In this document: positions 34,461-45,448 of the stretch, piece by piece
Numbering within the stretch: the first letter of the stretch is position 1
How the letters are laid out: each line of letters starts with the position of its first letter
Assembly (NCBI GenBank): GCA_028571685.1
Contig: CM053140.1
Span: 222,599,323 to 222,663,322 of the forward strand
Source of the DNA: Heterohyrax brucei
Lineage: Eukaryota; Chordata; Mammalia; Hyracoidea; Procaviidae
DNA length: 64,000 bases
Direction of reading: 5' to 3'
Translations under genes and position numbers: made by a program
The notes under the pieces: model-generated
The model's input: only the letters and a program-made list of their open reading frames with translations
The model's database searches: none
What the model was told of the DNA's origin: nothing

Positions 34461-34985
34461 CTCATATACGAGGACTGCCAATGAAGTTCACGAACTCACC
34501 CTTGAAAAAGTGCTGCATAGCTCATTACTGAATATCTCTGTAGTCATCTTTGAAGTACTCCCTTTGGCAAGCTATGCGCCAATGCCAGTGCGTAGTCTAC
34601 CCTTCAAAGCAATTTTGGAACTATTTTTCAGGAATGATCAACAGAGTTGTCACCATATTACCCTTGATGATGTCCTGAATGTCATCAAAATATCTCACTC
34701 TCAGTATTTTCTGTATCTTCAGGTAAAGAAAAAAATCACTGGGAGCCAGATCAGGTGAGTAGGAAGGGTGTTCCAATACAGTTATTTGTTTATTGACTAA
34801 AAATTCTCTCATTGACAACTAGACAGTTAAGTTCATGAATTTGCCACGTTGTGATCATGCACAATGGACATTCCAGAAAGAGTTCCAAAATTGCTTTGAG
34901 AGGTGGACCAGGCACTGGGGTCAGTGCCTAGCTTCTCAAGGGGAGGACTGTGAAGGTGTCCATAGTGACAGCCAGCAATGAAGTA
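34461..34985 (-). mobile_element. Tc1/mariner DNA transposon relic, fold-back
   Basis: A mariner-like terminal repeat starts at 34461 (TACGAGGACTGCCAATGAAG). The minus-strand text codes for the C-terminal part of a mariner transposase. Beyond 34860 the sequence reads mariner text on the plus strand, so the element folds back on itself. It sits in the L1-A 3' UTR; the right terminal repeat is missing. Confidence 0.75.
34621..34818 (-). pseudogene. Mariner transposase C-terminal fragment
   Basis: The 65-residue frame contains YSPDLAPSDFFLYLK, the hallmark of the last catalytic region of mariner transposases. The third acidic residue of the D,D34D triad is kept (SDFF). The N-terminal DNA-binding part and the first two acidic residues are not present. 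The frame ends with a stop at 34621, after which degraded text continues. Confidence 0.8.
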
Positions 34986-35989
34986 CGTATCAGTTAGAAC
35001 AATTCAATTCTCAGACTTCATTGTCAGATCTTGTCTGTTGATGTACACCAAGGTTGATTCCATACTTTTTCTAGTGTAGACAGTGCTGAAATAAACATTT
35101 GCATGCATGTATCTGTTTGTGTGATAGTTTTGTTTCTCTAGGATATATTCGAAAGAGTGGGATTGCTGAATCATGTGGTATTTCTATTTCCAAATTTTTA
35201 AGAAAGTGCCAAATTGTTTTGCAAAGAGGTTGTACCATTTTACATTCCCACCAGCAGTGTAGAAGAATTATAATCTTTCCAAAGCCTCTCCACAACTTGT
35301 TATTCTGTGTTTTTTTGGATTAATGCCAGAATGGTTGGCATGAGATAGTATCTCATAGTTTTGATTTGGATTTCTCTAACAGCTAATGACCATGAGTATT
35401 TCCTTGCGTGTCTTTTGGCTGCTTGAATGTCTTCTTTAGAGGAGTCTCTGCCCAGATCCTTTGTCCACTGTTTAGTTGGTTATTTGTCTTTTTCTGGTTG
35501 ATATTTTGTAGTACTTTATAGATTATGGAGATTAGGTACCAGTTAGATTTGTGTTTGCCAAATGTTTTTTCCCCAGTTTGTAGAAAGTCTTCTTACGCTT
35601 TTGATCAAGTCTTTGGATGAACATGTTTGATTTTTAGTAGTTTCCATTTAGCTATCTTCTCTTACAGTTTGTACATTGTTAGTAATTTGTAGTCTGTTTA
35701 TGCTATGTTTGAGCTTCCAGTGTTGTCCCTATTTTTTCTTACATAATCTTTATCATTTTTTAGATTTTATATTTAGGTCTTTGATCCATTGGAGTTCATT
35801 TTATTGCAAGGTGTGAGATATGAGTCTTCTTTCCCTTTTTTGCAAATGGATATCCAAAGTTTTACCAACAACATTTCTTAAAGAGACTTTTTTCCCCTAG
35901 TTCATAAACTTTGGGCCTTCGTCAAATATCAGCTGCTCGCAGGTAGATGTGGTTATTTCTGGATTCTCTATTGTGTTCCATTGGTCTAC

Positions 35990-36238
35990 TTATCTATTTT
36001 TGTACCAGAACCAGACTGTTTTGACTACCATTGCAGTGTAGTATGTTCTAAGGTCAGGTAGTGTGAGGCCTCCCACTGTGTATCCCTTTTTCAGTAATGT
36101 TTTACTTATCCAGGATTTCTTCTCTTTCCAGACAAAGTTGGTGATTTGTTTCTCTATTTCATTAAAAAATGACATATGAATTTGTATTGGGATTGCATTG
36201 TATGTATACATCACTTTGGGTGGTATAGGTATTTTCAC
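35990..36238 (-). pseudogene. L1-A ORF2 C-terminal fragment
   Basis: The 82-residue stretch has IQIHMSFFNEIEKQITNFVW followed by GLTLPDLRTYYTAMVV, the characteristic region after the reverse transcriptase of L1 ORF2. It is separated from the RT by frameshifts. Confidence 0.85.
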
Positions 36239-36499
36239 AATGTTACCTCTTCCTGACTACGAGCAAGGTAAGTTTCTCTGCCTATGTACGTCTTGTTTAG
36301 TTTCTTGCAGTAGGATCTTGTAATTTTCTTTGTATAGGTCTTTTACATCTCTAGTTAGATTTATCTCTAGATATTTTATCTTCTTTGAGGATATTATAAA
36401 TGGTATTGATTGGGTGACTTCCTCTTTGATGATCTCTTTGTTGGTATAAAGGAATCCTACTGATTTACTGATGTTTATCTTACATCCTGATACTTTGCT

Positions 36500-37709
36500 G
36501 AACTATTAGTTCCAGTATTTTTCATTTGTTTGGGTTTTCTATATATAAGAGCATGTCATCTGCAATTAGACATACTTTTACTTCTTCTTTACTGCAGCAG
36601 ACATCCTTTATTTCTTTATCTTGTCTGATTGCTCTAGCTAGAACCTCCAGCACAATGTTAAATAAAAGTGGTGGCAATGGGCACCTTTGCCTGGTTCCGG
36701 TTCTCAGAGGGAATTATTTTAGTCTCTCTCCATTCAGGATGATGTTAGCTGTTGACTTTGCATAGATACCCCTTATTACATTGAGGAGTTTCTCTTCTAT
36801 TCCTATTTTGCTGAGAGTTTTTAACGTGAATGGATGTGGACTTTGTCAAATGCCTTTTCTTTCTCAATTGATAAAATCAAATGATTCTCATCTTTTGCTC
36901 CATTTATGTGGTTGACTACATTAATTGTTTCTCTAATGCTGAAACATTCCTGCATCCCTGGAATGAATCCTCCTTCTTCATGGTGAGTTATTTTTTTGAA
37001 ACGTTGTTGAATTCTATTGACTAGAATTGTATTGAGGGTTTTTGTGTCTAAGTTCATGAGAATTACTGGTTTGTAATTGTCCTTTTTTTGTGCTATCTTT
37101 ACCTAGTTTTGGTATCAGAGTTATGCTGGCTTCATAGAATGAGTTTGGGAGTATTCTATCCTTTTCAAGGATGTGAAATACCCTCGATAGTATTGGTATT
37201 AACTCCTGTCTAAAAATTTGGTAGAATTCTCCAGTGAAGCCTGCTGTGTCAGAACTTTTTTGGTTGGTCGCCAAGCCAAGTGCCGTCGCGTCGGATCTGA
37301 CTTTGGTTGGTAGCTTTTTAATTACTTTTCCAATCCTTTCTTTTTTGATAGATTTATTAAGTTGTCCTACTTCTGCTTGTGTTGGTTTTTGTAGATAACG
37401 TGATTCTAGAAATTTATCCATTTCTTTTAGTTTTTCAGATCTATTAGAGTACAGTTTTTCATAATGTTCTGTTACAATTCTTTTAATTTTATCTGGATCT
37501 GTTGTGAAATTGCCCATGTCATTTCTTACTTGGGTTGTTTGTTTCCTCTCCAGTTTTTTTTTCTGTGAGTTAGGCCAATAGTTTAGCAATTTATTGATCT
37601 TTAAAAAAAAAAATCTTTTGATTTTGCTAATGCTTTCAGTTGTTTTTCTATTCTCTAATTCATTTAGTTCTGCTTTAATTTTTATTATCTGTTTTCTTCT
37701 GGTGCCCAA
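36500..37709 (-). pseudogene. L1-A ORF2 reverse transcriptase, broken
   Basis: The 231-residue frame at 37014-37709 covers the start of the RT ([34 protein letters not shown]). The next frame (36821-37057) continues with [12 protein letters not shown] and motif A reading [11 protein letters not shown], where Glu stands in for the usual first Asp. The ADDM core of the second catalytic motif is visible in the minus-strand text near 36550. The micro-insertion at 37269-37301 lies inside the 231-residue frame and adds eleven codons without breaking it. The enzyme would have copied L1 RNA at the target site. Several frame breaks make the gene dead. Confidence 0.85.
37269..37301 (-). mobile_element. 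33-bp RTE/SINE 3'-end micro-insertion with perfect TSD
   Basis: CGCCAAGCCAAGTGCCGTCG and then CGTCGGATCTGAC are flanked by exact 10-bp copies of TTTGGTTGGT at 37259-37268 and 37302-37311. L1-e at the same place (about 42730) reads on without it. On the minus strand the insert ends with a GGCACTTGGCTTGGC-type tail. Confidence 0.9.
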
Positions 37710-37947
37710 GGATTTGTTTGTTATTCTCTTTATACTTATTTAAGTTGTAGAATCACTTCTTTGACTTGTGCCTTTTCTTCGTTTTAAATGTGTGCATTTA
37801 CTGAGATAAATTTACCTCTCAGCAGTACTTTTGTTGTATCCCGTAAATTCTGGTAGAATGTGTTTTCATTCCTATTTGATTCTGTGAATTTCTTTAATGC
37901 ATCCTATATTTCTTGTATAACCCAGAAAAAATTGAGCAAAGTGGTAC

Positions 37948-38045
37948 TCAGTTTCCGTAAGTTTGAGTTCTACTTACGATTTTTCTGCTACTGATTTCAA
38001 TGTTTATGGTTTTATGGTCTGAGGAAATGATCTGTAATATTTCAG
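37948..38045 (-). pseudogene. L1-A ORF2 endonuclease scrap
   Basis: The minus-strand text carries the end of the APE-type endonuclease (EISSRKIVSRTQTYGN). It is cut by an AfroSINE at 38051, beyond which endonuclease text resumes in broken frames. Confidence 0.6.
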
Positions 38046-38050
38046 TGCTT

Positions 38051-38215
38051 AGGGAAACCCCGGTGGAGTAGTGTTTAAGTGCTACATCTGCTGGCCAAAA
38101 TGATCGGCAGTTGAAATCTTCCAGGTACTCCTTGAAAACTCCATAGTGCAGATCTCCTCTGTCCTGTAGAGTCACTAGGCGTCAGAACTGACTCAGCAGC
38201 AGTGGGTTTTTGTTT
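38051..38215 (+). repeat. AfroSINE with 12-bp TSD, nested in L1-A
   Basis: GGGAAACCCCGGTGGAGTAG to CAGTGGGTTTTTGTTT. ATTTCAGTGCTT occurs on both sides (38039-38050 and 38216-38227). Confidence 0.95.
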
Positions 38216-39297
38216 ATTTCAGTGCTTTATGGACTAACACATGATGTATTCTGGAGAACATTCTGTGTGCATTGTAAAGAAAGGTGTACTTGTCTGTTGG
38301 TTGGGTGGAGAGTTCTGTATGTGGCTATGAATGAGGTTGAGTTGGTTGATTGTGGCAATAAGATCTTCCTTATCTTTACTGAGCTTCTTTCTGAATGTTC
38401 TGTCAGTTACTGAAAGTGATGTGTTGAAGTCTTATACAGTTATTGTGGAACAGTCTGTCTCACATTTTAATGTTTTCATCAATCATTTGATGTATTTAGA
38501 AGCTCTGTTGTTGGGTGTATATTTAATATTGTTATACTCATCATATATATTGACCCTTTAAGCAATAAATAGTGACCATCCTTGTCCATGATAGTGGGTT
38601 TTTCTTTAAAGTCTGTTTTATCTGAGATTAATATTGGCAGTCTTACTGTTCTTTGAATGTTGTTAGCTTGGTATATATTTTTCCACCCTTTAAGTGTCAG
38701 TTGGTTTGTATCTTTGAATCTAAGGTATACAGCAGCACACAGACAGATAGTTTTTTTTTTTTTTCAGCCTATTATGCTTTGTCTCTTTATTTGTGCATTT
38801 AACCAATTCACATTCAATGTCATTACTGATAGGGATGAATTTAGTGCTGTCATTTGGTGTCTTTATTGTGTATTGTCGACAGTTTCTTTGTTCCACCTAA
38901 TATTCTTTTCTGAGTTGTTTGTCTTTATGAGTTTTCTTTTCATCCTTTTTAATGTTAGTTTTATATCTATTGAGACTTCTAGAGTATATTTCTTGTTTTG
39001 ATGCATAGTACAGTAGTTCGCTTTGTGACTACCCCAGTATTTCTGTCTGAGTTTTAGCCAGTCGCTTCAACTTCTTTGTATAGCCTTGACTTTCTTTTAG
39101 TCTGAAATGCCTATCAATACATTAGCATGTCCCACTTTGTAGTATAATGTTGTCATAATTTACATACTGAGATTTCTGTTTTACTAAATTTAATATTTTA
39201 GCTTTGAGCTTTGTGGCTTCCCCATCTAAGTTAGACTTTCAATGTTGTGTCCCGAATTATGTCCTTGTGTGTTTATCTGTTGTCATTGATTTCCTAA

Positions 39298-39792
39298 TCA
39301 AAGAACTTCCTTCAGTATTAGTTTTAATTTTGGTTTGGTTTTTGAAAAGTGTCTAAACTTCTGTTTATCTAGGAATGTCCTCATTTTGCCATCATATTTG
39401 AGAGACAGTTTTGCAAGATACATAATTTTTGGTTGACAGTTTTCCTTTTTTTTTTCCCTCCAGGCTTTGTATATGTTATACCATTGCCTTCTTGCCAAGA
39501 TGGTTTCTGCTGAGCAATCAGACTTCAGCCTAAATGACTCTCCTTTGTAGGTTACTTTTGGTTTCAGCCTAGCTGTCTTTAAGACCATCTCCTTATCTTT
39601 CATTTGGTTAGGTTTGGTTATAGTATGTCGTGGTGTCTTTCTTTTGGGATATACCTTTTCTGAAGCTTGATGGTCATCTTGGATAGATTTCTTCTCATCT
39701 TTCATGAGGATAGGTAAGTTTTCTGTCAGCAAGTCTTCAACAATTCTTTCTGTGTGTTCTGATATCCCTCCCTGTTCCAGTAATTCATTCAC
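39298..39792 (-). pseudogene. L1-A ORF1 C-terminal part
   Basis: The 164-residue frame holds the RNA-binding and C-terminal domains of the L1 ORF1 protein: KMVLKTARLKPKVTYKG-like text (seen as VLKTARLKPKVTYKGESF), then the AETILARRQW segment and a positively charged tail. The coiled-coil N-terminus is broken upstream (to about 40130). ORF1 protein coats L1 RNA; this copy is incomplete. Confidence 0.8.
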
Positions 39793-40941
39793 TCACAAAT
39801 TATTACTCTTAATAGAGTCTTAATGATTCTTCATTTTTCTTAATTCTTTTATCTGATTTTCCCCCATGAATACTGGTATCAGTTGCTTTATTTTCAATTT
39901 TGCTGATTCTGCATTCCACTACTTGGATCCTGCTCTTTTGATTTTCTGTTGAATTGTCTAACTCTGTGATTTTATTGTTAATCTGCTGAATTTCAGATTG
40001 TTGCTGCTCTAGCAGTACTTTTAGCTTGCTTAAGTTTTATTTTGTTCTACTACACTTTTTATAATCTCCATCCTGATTTCTTGGAGGGCTCTATACCTAA
40101 CTCTTGTATTCTGCTAATAATTGTAGGAAGACTTTTTCATCTGGGAAATTTTTTTAAGTATATATACTTATTTAAAATTTATTAATTACAGTAAATGAAT
40201 AAAATTTCTAATATCAATAATGTCATCTATGATAAACCTTCACCCCTACCCTTGGAGCCAACAAAATTATTTTCTTCTGCAGATAATTCTATTTTTAGGT
40301 CCTTATAACAGGGGTCTTATGCAATATTTGTTCTTCTGACACTGACTCATCTCATTCAGCATAATATCTTCCAGTTGAAACCATATTATGAGATGTTTCT
40401 CTAAAATCTATATTGATTTTTATCATATTGTAGTGTTTTATTGAGTATATGTACCATAGTTTGTTTACCCATTCATCTATTGCTGGACATGTGGTTTGAT
40501 TCCATGCTTTAGCTATTGTTGACTGTGCTGCAATAAACGTTCATGTGACAGCCGTTGTTTCTGAAGGATAAATTCTAAGCAGTAGAATTACAATATCAAA
40601 TAGTGTATCTAATCCCAGCTTTTTAAGGATTTGCCAGATTGCTTTCCAAAGAGGTGTACAAAACTTGAAATCCCACCAGTAATGTAGGAGAGTTCCAGTC
40701 TCTCCAAAGCCTCTCCAGCATTTGTTGTTTTGTGATTTTTGGATCATGGCCAGTCTTGTTGGAGTGAGATGGTATCTCATTGTAGTTTTTGATTTGGATT
40801 CCTCTGATAGCTAATGATCATGAGCATATTCTCATATGTTTTTTGGCTGCCTGGATGTCCTTTCTAGTGAAGTGTCTGCCCATCTCCTTTGTCCATCACT
40901 TATTTGGGTTATTTACCTTTTTCTTGTTGATATTTTGCAGA

Positions 40942-40978
40942 GCCAAGCCAGCCAAGTGCCATCGAGTCGGAAAAAAAA
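40942..40978 (-). mobile_element. 37-bp RTE/SINE 3'-end micro-insertion
   Basis: GCCAAGCCAGCCAAGTGCC then ATCGAGTCGG, followed by eight A residues, breaks the L1-B ORF2 end text. GCAGA occurs on both sides (40937-40941 and 40979-40983), a possible short TSD. Confidence 0.75.
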
Positions 40979-41548
40979 GCAGATGACAGTCCAACATGTA
41001 GTTGCTGAATAGCTTTTCCCATTCTGTAGATGGTCTTTTAACTCTTTTGATAAAGACTTAGGATGAGCAAAAGTGTTTGATTCTTAGTAGTTCCCATTTA
41101 TCTGTTTTCTATTGATTGTGCTTTGTCGGATTTTGTAGTCTGTCTGAGCTGTGTATTAGAACTTCCAGTGTTGACACTGTTTTTTCTTGCATGATTTTTA
41201 TCATTTTAGGCCTGATATTTAGGTCCTTAATCCATTCAGAGTTAGGTATAAGGTGTGAGATATGGCTATCGTTTCAGTATTTTGCTTGGCTTCAGTATTT
41301 TGCAAATGGATATCCAATTTTACCAGCTCCATTTGCTAAAGAGACTATTTTTACCCCAGTTTACATTCTTAGGGCCTTTGCCAAATATCAGCTGTTCGTA
41401 AGAGGATAGTGGCATTTCTTTGGTCTCAACTGTATTCCATTGGTCTATATGTCTCTTTCTCTATCAGTACCAGGCTGTTTTGACTACTGTAGCAGTGTAA
41501 TCGTTTCTGAGTCGGGTAGTGTGAGGACTCCCATTGGGTTCCCCTTCT

Positions 41549-41902
41549 TCAGTAGTGCTTTGCTAAGCTGAGGTTTTTTTCTCTTTGTAAACTAAGCTGG
41601 TGATATATTTTCTCCAGCTCATTAAAAAATGACACTGGAATTTGTATTGAGATTGCACTGTATAAGTAGATCACTTTAGGTAGAATAGACATCTTCACAA
41701 TATTAAGTCTTCCTATCCACGAGAAAGGTAAGTTTCTCCAATTTTGTAAGTCTTTTTTAGTTTCTTGCAGTAAGGCCTTGTAGTTCTCTCTGTGTAGGTC
41801 TCTTATTTCTCTAGTTAGATTTATTCCTAGATATTTTATCCTTTCAATAAAATAATGGTATTGATTTGGTGATTTCTTCTTTGATGGAATCTCTGTTGGC
41901 AT
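41549..41902 (-). pseudogene. L1-B ORF2 C-terminal fragment
   Basis: The 117-residue frame has [33 protein letters not shown] and [13 protein letters not shown], the standard L1 ORF2 region after the reverse transcriptase. Frame broken on both sides. Confidence 0.9.
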
Positions 41903-41999
41903 AAAGGAATCCTACAGATTTACTTATGTTTATCTTGTATCCCGTTACTTTGTTGAACTCCTCTATTAGTTCTAGTAGTTTACTTATGGATCCCTGTGT

Positions 42000-42871
42000 A
42001 TTGTCTGCATATACAATTACATCATCTGCAACCAGGGAGATTTTTACTTCACTGCTGATACAGATACTGTTTATTTCTCTGTCTTGTTAATTGTTCTGCC
42101 TAGAACTTGTAGCACAATGTTGAATAGAAGTGGTGAGAGTGGGCATCTTTGTCTAGTTCCCCTTCTCAAAGGGAATTCTTTCAGTCTTTCATCATTTGGG
42201 ATGATGAAGGCAGTTGACTTTGCATAGATGCCACTAATTGCATTGAGGAATTTCTCCTCTATTTCTATTTTTCTGAGATTTTTTTAACATGAATTTGTGT
42301 TTGATTTTCTAAAATGCCCTTTCTGCATCAATTGACAAAATTAGGTGATTCTTATCTTTTGTGTTATTTATGTGGTTGATTACATTAATTATTTTTCTGA
42401 TGTTGAACCAGACTTGCATCCATGGAATGAAACCAACTTGATCATGACTTTTTTATTTTTATTTTTTGGTATGCTGTTGAATTCTGTTGGCTAGAATTTT
42501 GTTAAGATTCTTTCATCTAGGTTCACGAGTGATATTGGTCTGTAATTTTTTCTTGTGCATGGGATTTTTCCCTGGCTTTCGCATCAGGGTTATGCTGGCT
42601 TCATAGAATGAATTTGGGAGTGTCCCACCCCTTCCTATAGTATGAAATATCCTCAATAGTATTGGAGTTAACTTTTCTCTAAAAGTTTGGTAGAATTTTC
42701 TGGTGAAGCCATCTGGGCCAGGACTTTTTTTGGTTGGCAGATATTTCATGACTTTTTCAATCTCTTCCTTTGTGATAGATTTATTAAGTTGACCTACTTC
42801 TCCTTGTGATAATCTTGGTGGGTGATATGATCTAGAAATTTGCCCATTTCCAGTAGGTTTTCAAACCTGTT
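42000..42871 (-). pseudogene. L1-B reverse transcriptase, broken
   Basis: The 78-residue frame at 42513-42749 (KKSPGPDGFTRKFYQTF, then SFYEASITLMRKPGK) is the start of the RT, and a VADDVIVY-like core is visible in minus-strand text near 42015. The MaLR LTR cuts the domain on its N-terminal side at 42872. Confidence 0.85.
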
Positions 42872-43397
42872 TGTTTTAGTCAGCTAGGGCTACTCTAACA
42901 GAAATACCACAGAGTGGATGGCTTTAACACAGGAAGGTTTATTCTTACACAGTCCGGTAGGTTGCAAGTCCATATTCAGGGTGTCTACTTGAGGGGAAGG
43001 CTTTCCCCTTGTCAGCTCTGGAGGAAAGTCCGGTATTGCATCAGTTTTTGTCCAGGGAGCATCTTGGCACAGGAACTTCATGTCTGAAGGACACGCTCTT
43101 CTCCCAGTGCTGCTTTCTTGATGGTAACAAAGTTCCCAATTCTCTGCTTGCTTCTCTTTCCTTTTGTCTCTTGCAGGCTGAAAGGATTAAGGGTGGGGCC
43201 AGCCATACTCCAGGGAAACTCCCTTTACAGCAGAGCAGGGAAGCAATCCTATGAAGGAATTTACAGCCCCACCCTAATCCTTTAACATACAGTTTAGGGA
43301 AACCACCAAATGGAGGACAGTCACAAGATACTGGGAATCATGTGCCAGCCACATTGGCTACATATATTTTGGGGGGAACACAATTCAACCCATGACA
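42872..43397 (-). repeat. MaLR-type solo LTR with 5-bp TSD
   Basis: On the minus strand it starts TGTCATGGGTTGAATTGTG and ends CTGACTAAAACA. The 5-bp duplication CTGTT flanks it (42867-42871 and 43398-43402), the size expected of ERVL-MaLR. No internal region remains. Confidence 0.9.
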
Positions 43398-43650
43398 CTG
43401 TTAGAGTACAGTCTTTCATAGTATTCTGTTATGATGTTTTTTATTCCAACTGGCCCTGTTGTAACATCTCCCATCTCGTTTCTTAATTGAGTTATTTGTA
43501 TCTTCTGCTTGTTATTTTTTTTTGTTGTGGTGGTTGTTGTTGTTTGTAAGTTTAGCCAGTGGTTCATCAATTTTGTTGATCTTTTGAAAAAAACAGCTTT
43601 TGGTTTTGTTAATTTTTTGTTAATTTACCTTGCTAATTTTGTTAATTCTG

Positions 43651-43854
43651 TTATTTTGTGTTAATTATTCTTCTATTCTCTAATTCATTTAGTTCTGCTC
43701 TAATCTTTACAATCTGTTTTCTTCTGGTGACTAAGGGGTTCCTCTGTTGCTCACTTTCTGCTTGTTCAAGCTGTAAGGTGAATTCTTTAATCCGGGCCAT
43801 TTCTTCTTTCTGGATGTGTGCAGTTATAGAAATAAATTGACCTCTGAGCACCAC
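43651..43854 (-). pseudogene. L1-B ORF2 linker between endonuclease and RT
   Basis: The 67-residue frame contains LVTRRKQIVKIRAELNELEN, the linker motif of L1 ORF2. It continues the endonuclease text at 43897-44342. Confidence 0.8.
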
Positions 43855-43896
43855 TTTTGCTGTATCCCATAGATTCTGGTAGGATGTGTTTTCATT

Positions 43897-44342
43897 CTAT
43901 TTTGAGTCCATAAATTTCTTTATTTTGTCCTTAATTTCTTGTGTAACCCAAGGCTTTTTGAGTGAAGTGTTGTTCAGTTTACATAAGTTTGAATTTTTAC
44001 CTATGATTTTTCTCCTATTGATTTCAATTTTAATAGCTTTATGATCTGGGAATATGCTTTCCAATAAATTAGTGGTTTGGATTTTGTAGAGAGTTGCTTT
44101 ATGACCTAACACACAGTCTATTCTGGAGACCCTTGTGCATTGGAGAAGAAAGTGTACTTATCCACTGATGGTTGAAAAGATCTGTATATGTCAATAAGGT
44201 CAAGTTGGCTGATTTTTGCAATAAGATCTTCTGTATCTTTACTGAGCTTTTTTCTGGATAATCTATCGACAACTCCAAGGGGAGTGTTGAAGTCTCCAAC
44301 TCCTACTGTGGAATGATCTATCTCATTTCTCAGTGTTGTCAC
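43897..44342 (-). pseudogene. L1-B ORF2 endonuclease fragment
   Basis: Two overlapping frames contain VGDFNTPLGVVDRLSRKK and FPDHKAIKIEINRRK-like text, marking the central and last parts of the APE-type endonuclease. In cellular relatives these carry catalytic Asp and His residues. A frameshift separates them. Confidence 0.85.
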
Positions 44343-45259
44343 TGTTCATTCAATGTATTTAGATGCTCTGTTATTGGGTGCATAAATATTTAATATTGTG
44401 AAGTCCTGCTTCAGTGTTGAACCTTTCAGCAATAAATAGTGATCATCCTTGTCCAAAATAGTGGATTTTACATGAAAATCTATTTTATCTGAGATTAGCA
44501 TTGCCACATCTGCTCTTTTTTGTATGTTGTTAGCTTGGTAAATATTATTTCACCCTTTAATTTCCAAATTGTTCATACCTTTGAGTCTAAGGTGTGTTTC
44601 TTGTAAGCAACATATAAATTGATCATGTCTTTTGATCTAGGATGTCACTCACTGTCTCTTTACTGGAGTGTTCAGTCCATTTGCATTCAGTGTAATTATT
44701 GATAGATATGTGCTTAGTGCCATCATTTTGATGTAATTATTTTTTGTTGATGTTTTCTATATTGCTATTAATATTCTGTTCTGGGTCATACTTCTTTATG
44801 GGTTGACTTTACATGTTGGTTTTGTGTTTGTTGAGACTCCTGTATTGCATTTATTGTTTTGATATATTGCATTGTTATTTTTCTTCGCAGCTGTGCCAAT
44901 GATCCCCTTTAACATACTAAAATTGAACCCAATTTTAACTTCTGCATAACTCTTTAAATTCCTCTTCATCTGAAAGGACCATAACTAGTGTAGTATATCC
45001 CTCTTTTTAGTGTAATGGTGTCATAGTTTTCATGATATGATCACTGATTCCTTTCTTTTAATATTGTAACTTTGATTAAGTTTTGTGACATCCCTGAGTA
45101 GAATACTGGATGCTGTGTCCTGCCTTGCCACCTTAAATATGCATTTAATGGTTTTGTTTTTCTAAGCAAAGAGCTTCTTTCAGTATTTCATGCAGTTTGG
45201 GTTTGGTTTTTAGAAAGTCTCTGAGCTTCTCTTTGTCTGCAAATGTCTTAATTTCACCA

Positions 45260-45448
45260 TCATATTTGACAGACAGTTTTTGCAGGATATATAATTCTTG
45301 GTTGGAAGTTTTTCTCCTTCAGTGCTTTGAATGTATCGTCCCACTGTTTTCTAGCCAACATTGTTTCTGCAGAGAAGTCAGACAAAATCCTACAGGGTTC
45401 CCCTGAAAATGTCACCTTTGCTTTGAGCCTTGCTGCCTTCCACAGCAT
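45260..45448 (-). pseudogene. L1-B ORF1 C-terminal domain
   Basis: The 62-residue frame reads ARLKAKVTFSGEPCRILSDF, then FSAETMLARKQWDDTFKALK and a short tail, the C-terminal domain of L1 ORF1 protein. Confidence 0.85.

Larger units (their letters stand above)
34249..40152 (-). mobile_element. L1 LINE (L1-A), 3' UTR to ORF1, left piece
   Basis: On the minus strand this is an almost complete L1: 3' UTR (to 34460, interrupted by a mariner), ORF2 (about 38700 to 35130) and ORF1 (about 40130 to 39290). It carries a mariner relic (34461-34985), a 33-bp insert (37269-37301) and an AfroSINE (38051-38215). The 5' end, with a long 5' UTR, lies across the second L1 at 46744-48222. The ORFs contain stops and frameshifts. 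Confidence 0.85.

Noticed and set aside
38657-39001. 114-codon plus-strand frame rich in hydrophobic residues
   Set aside because: Antisense of the L1-A segment between ORF1 and ORF2; T-rich complement gives Phe/Leu-rich text that mimics membrane segments.
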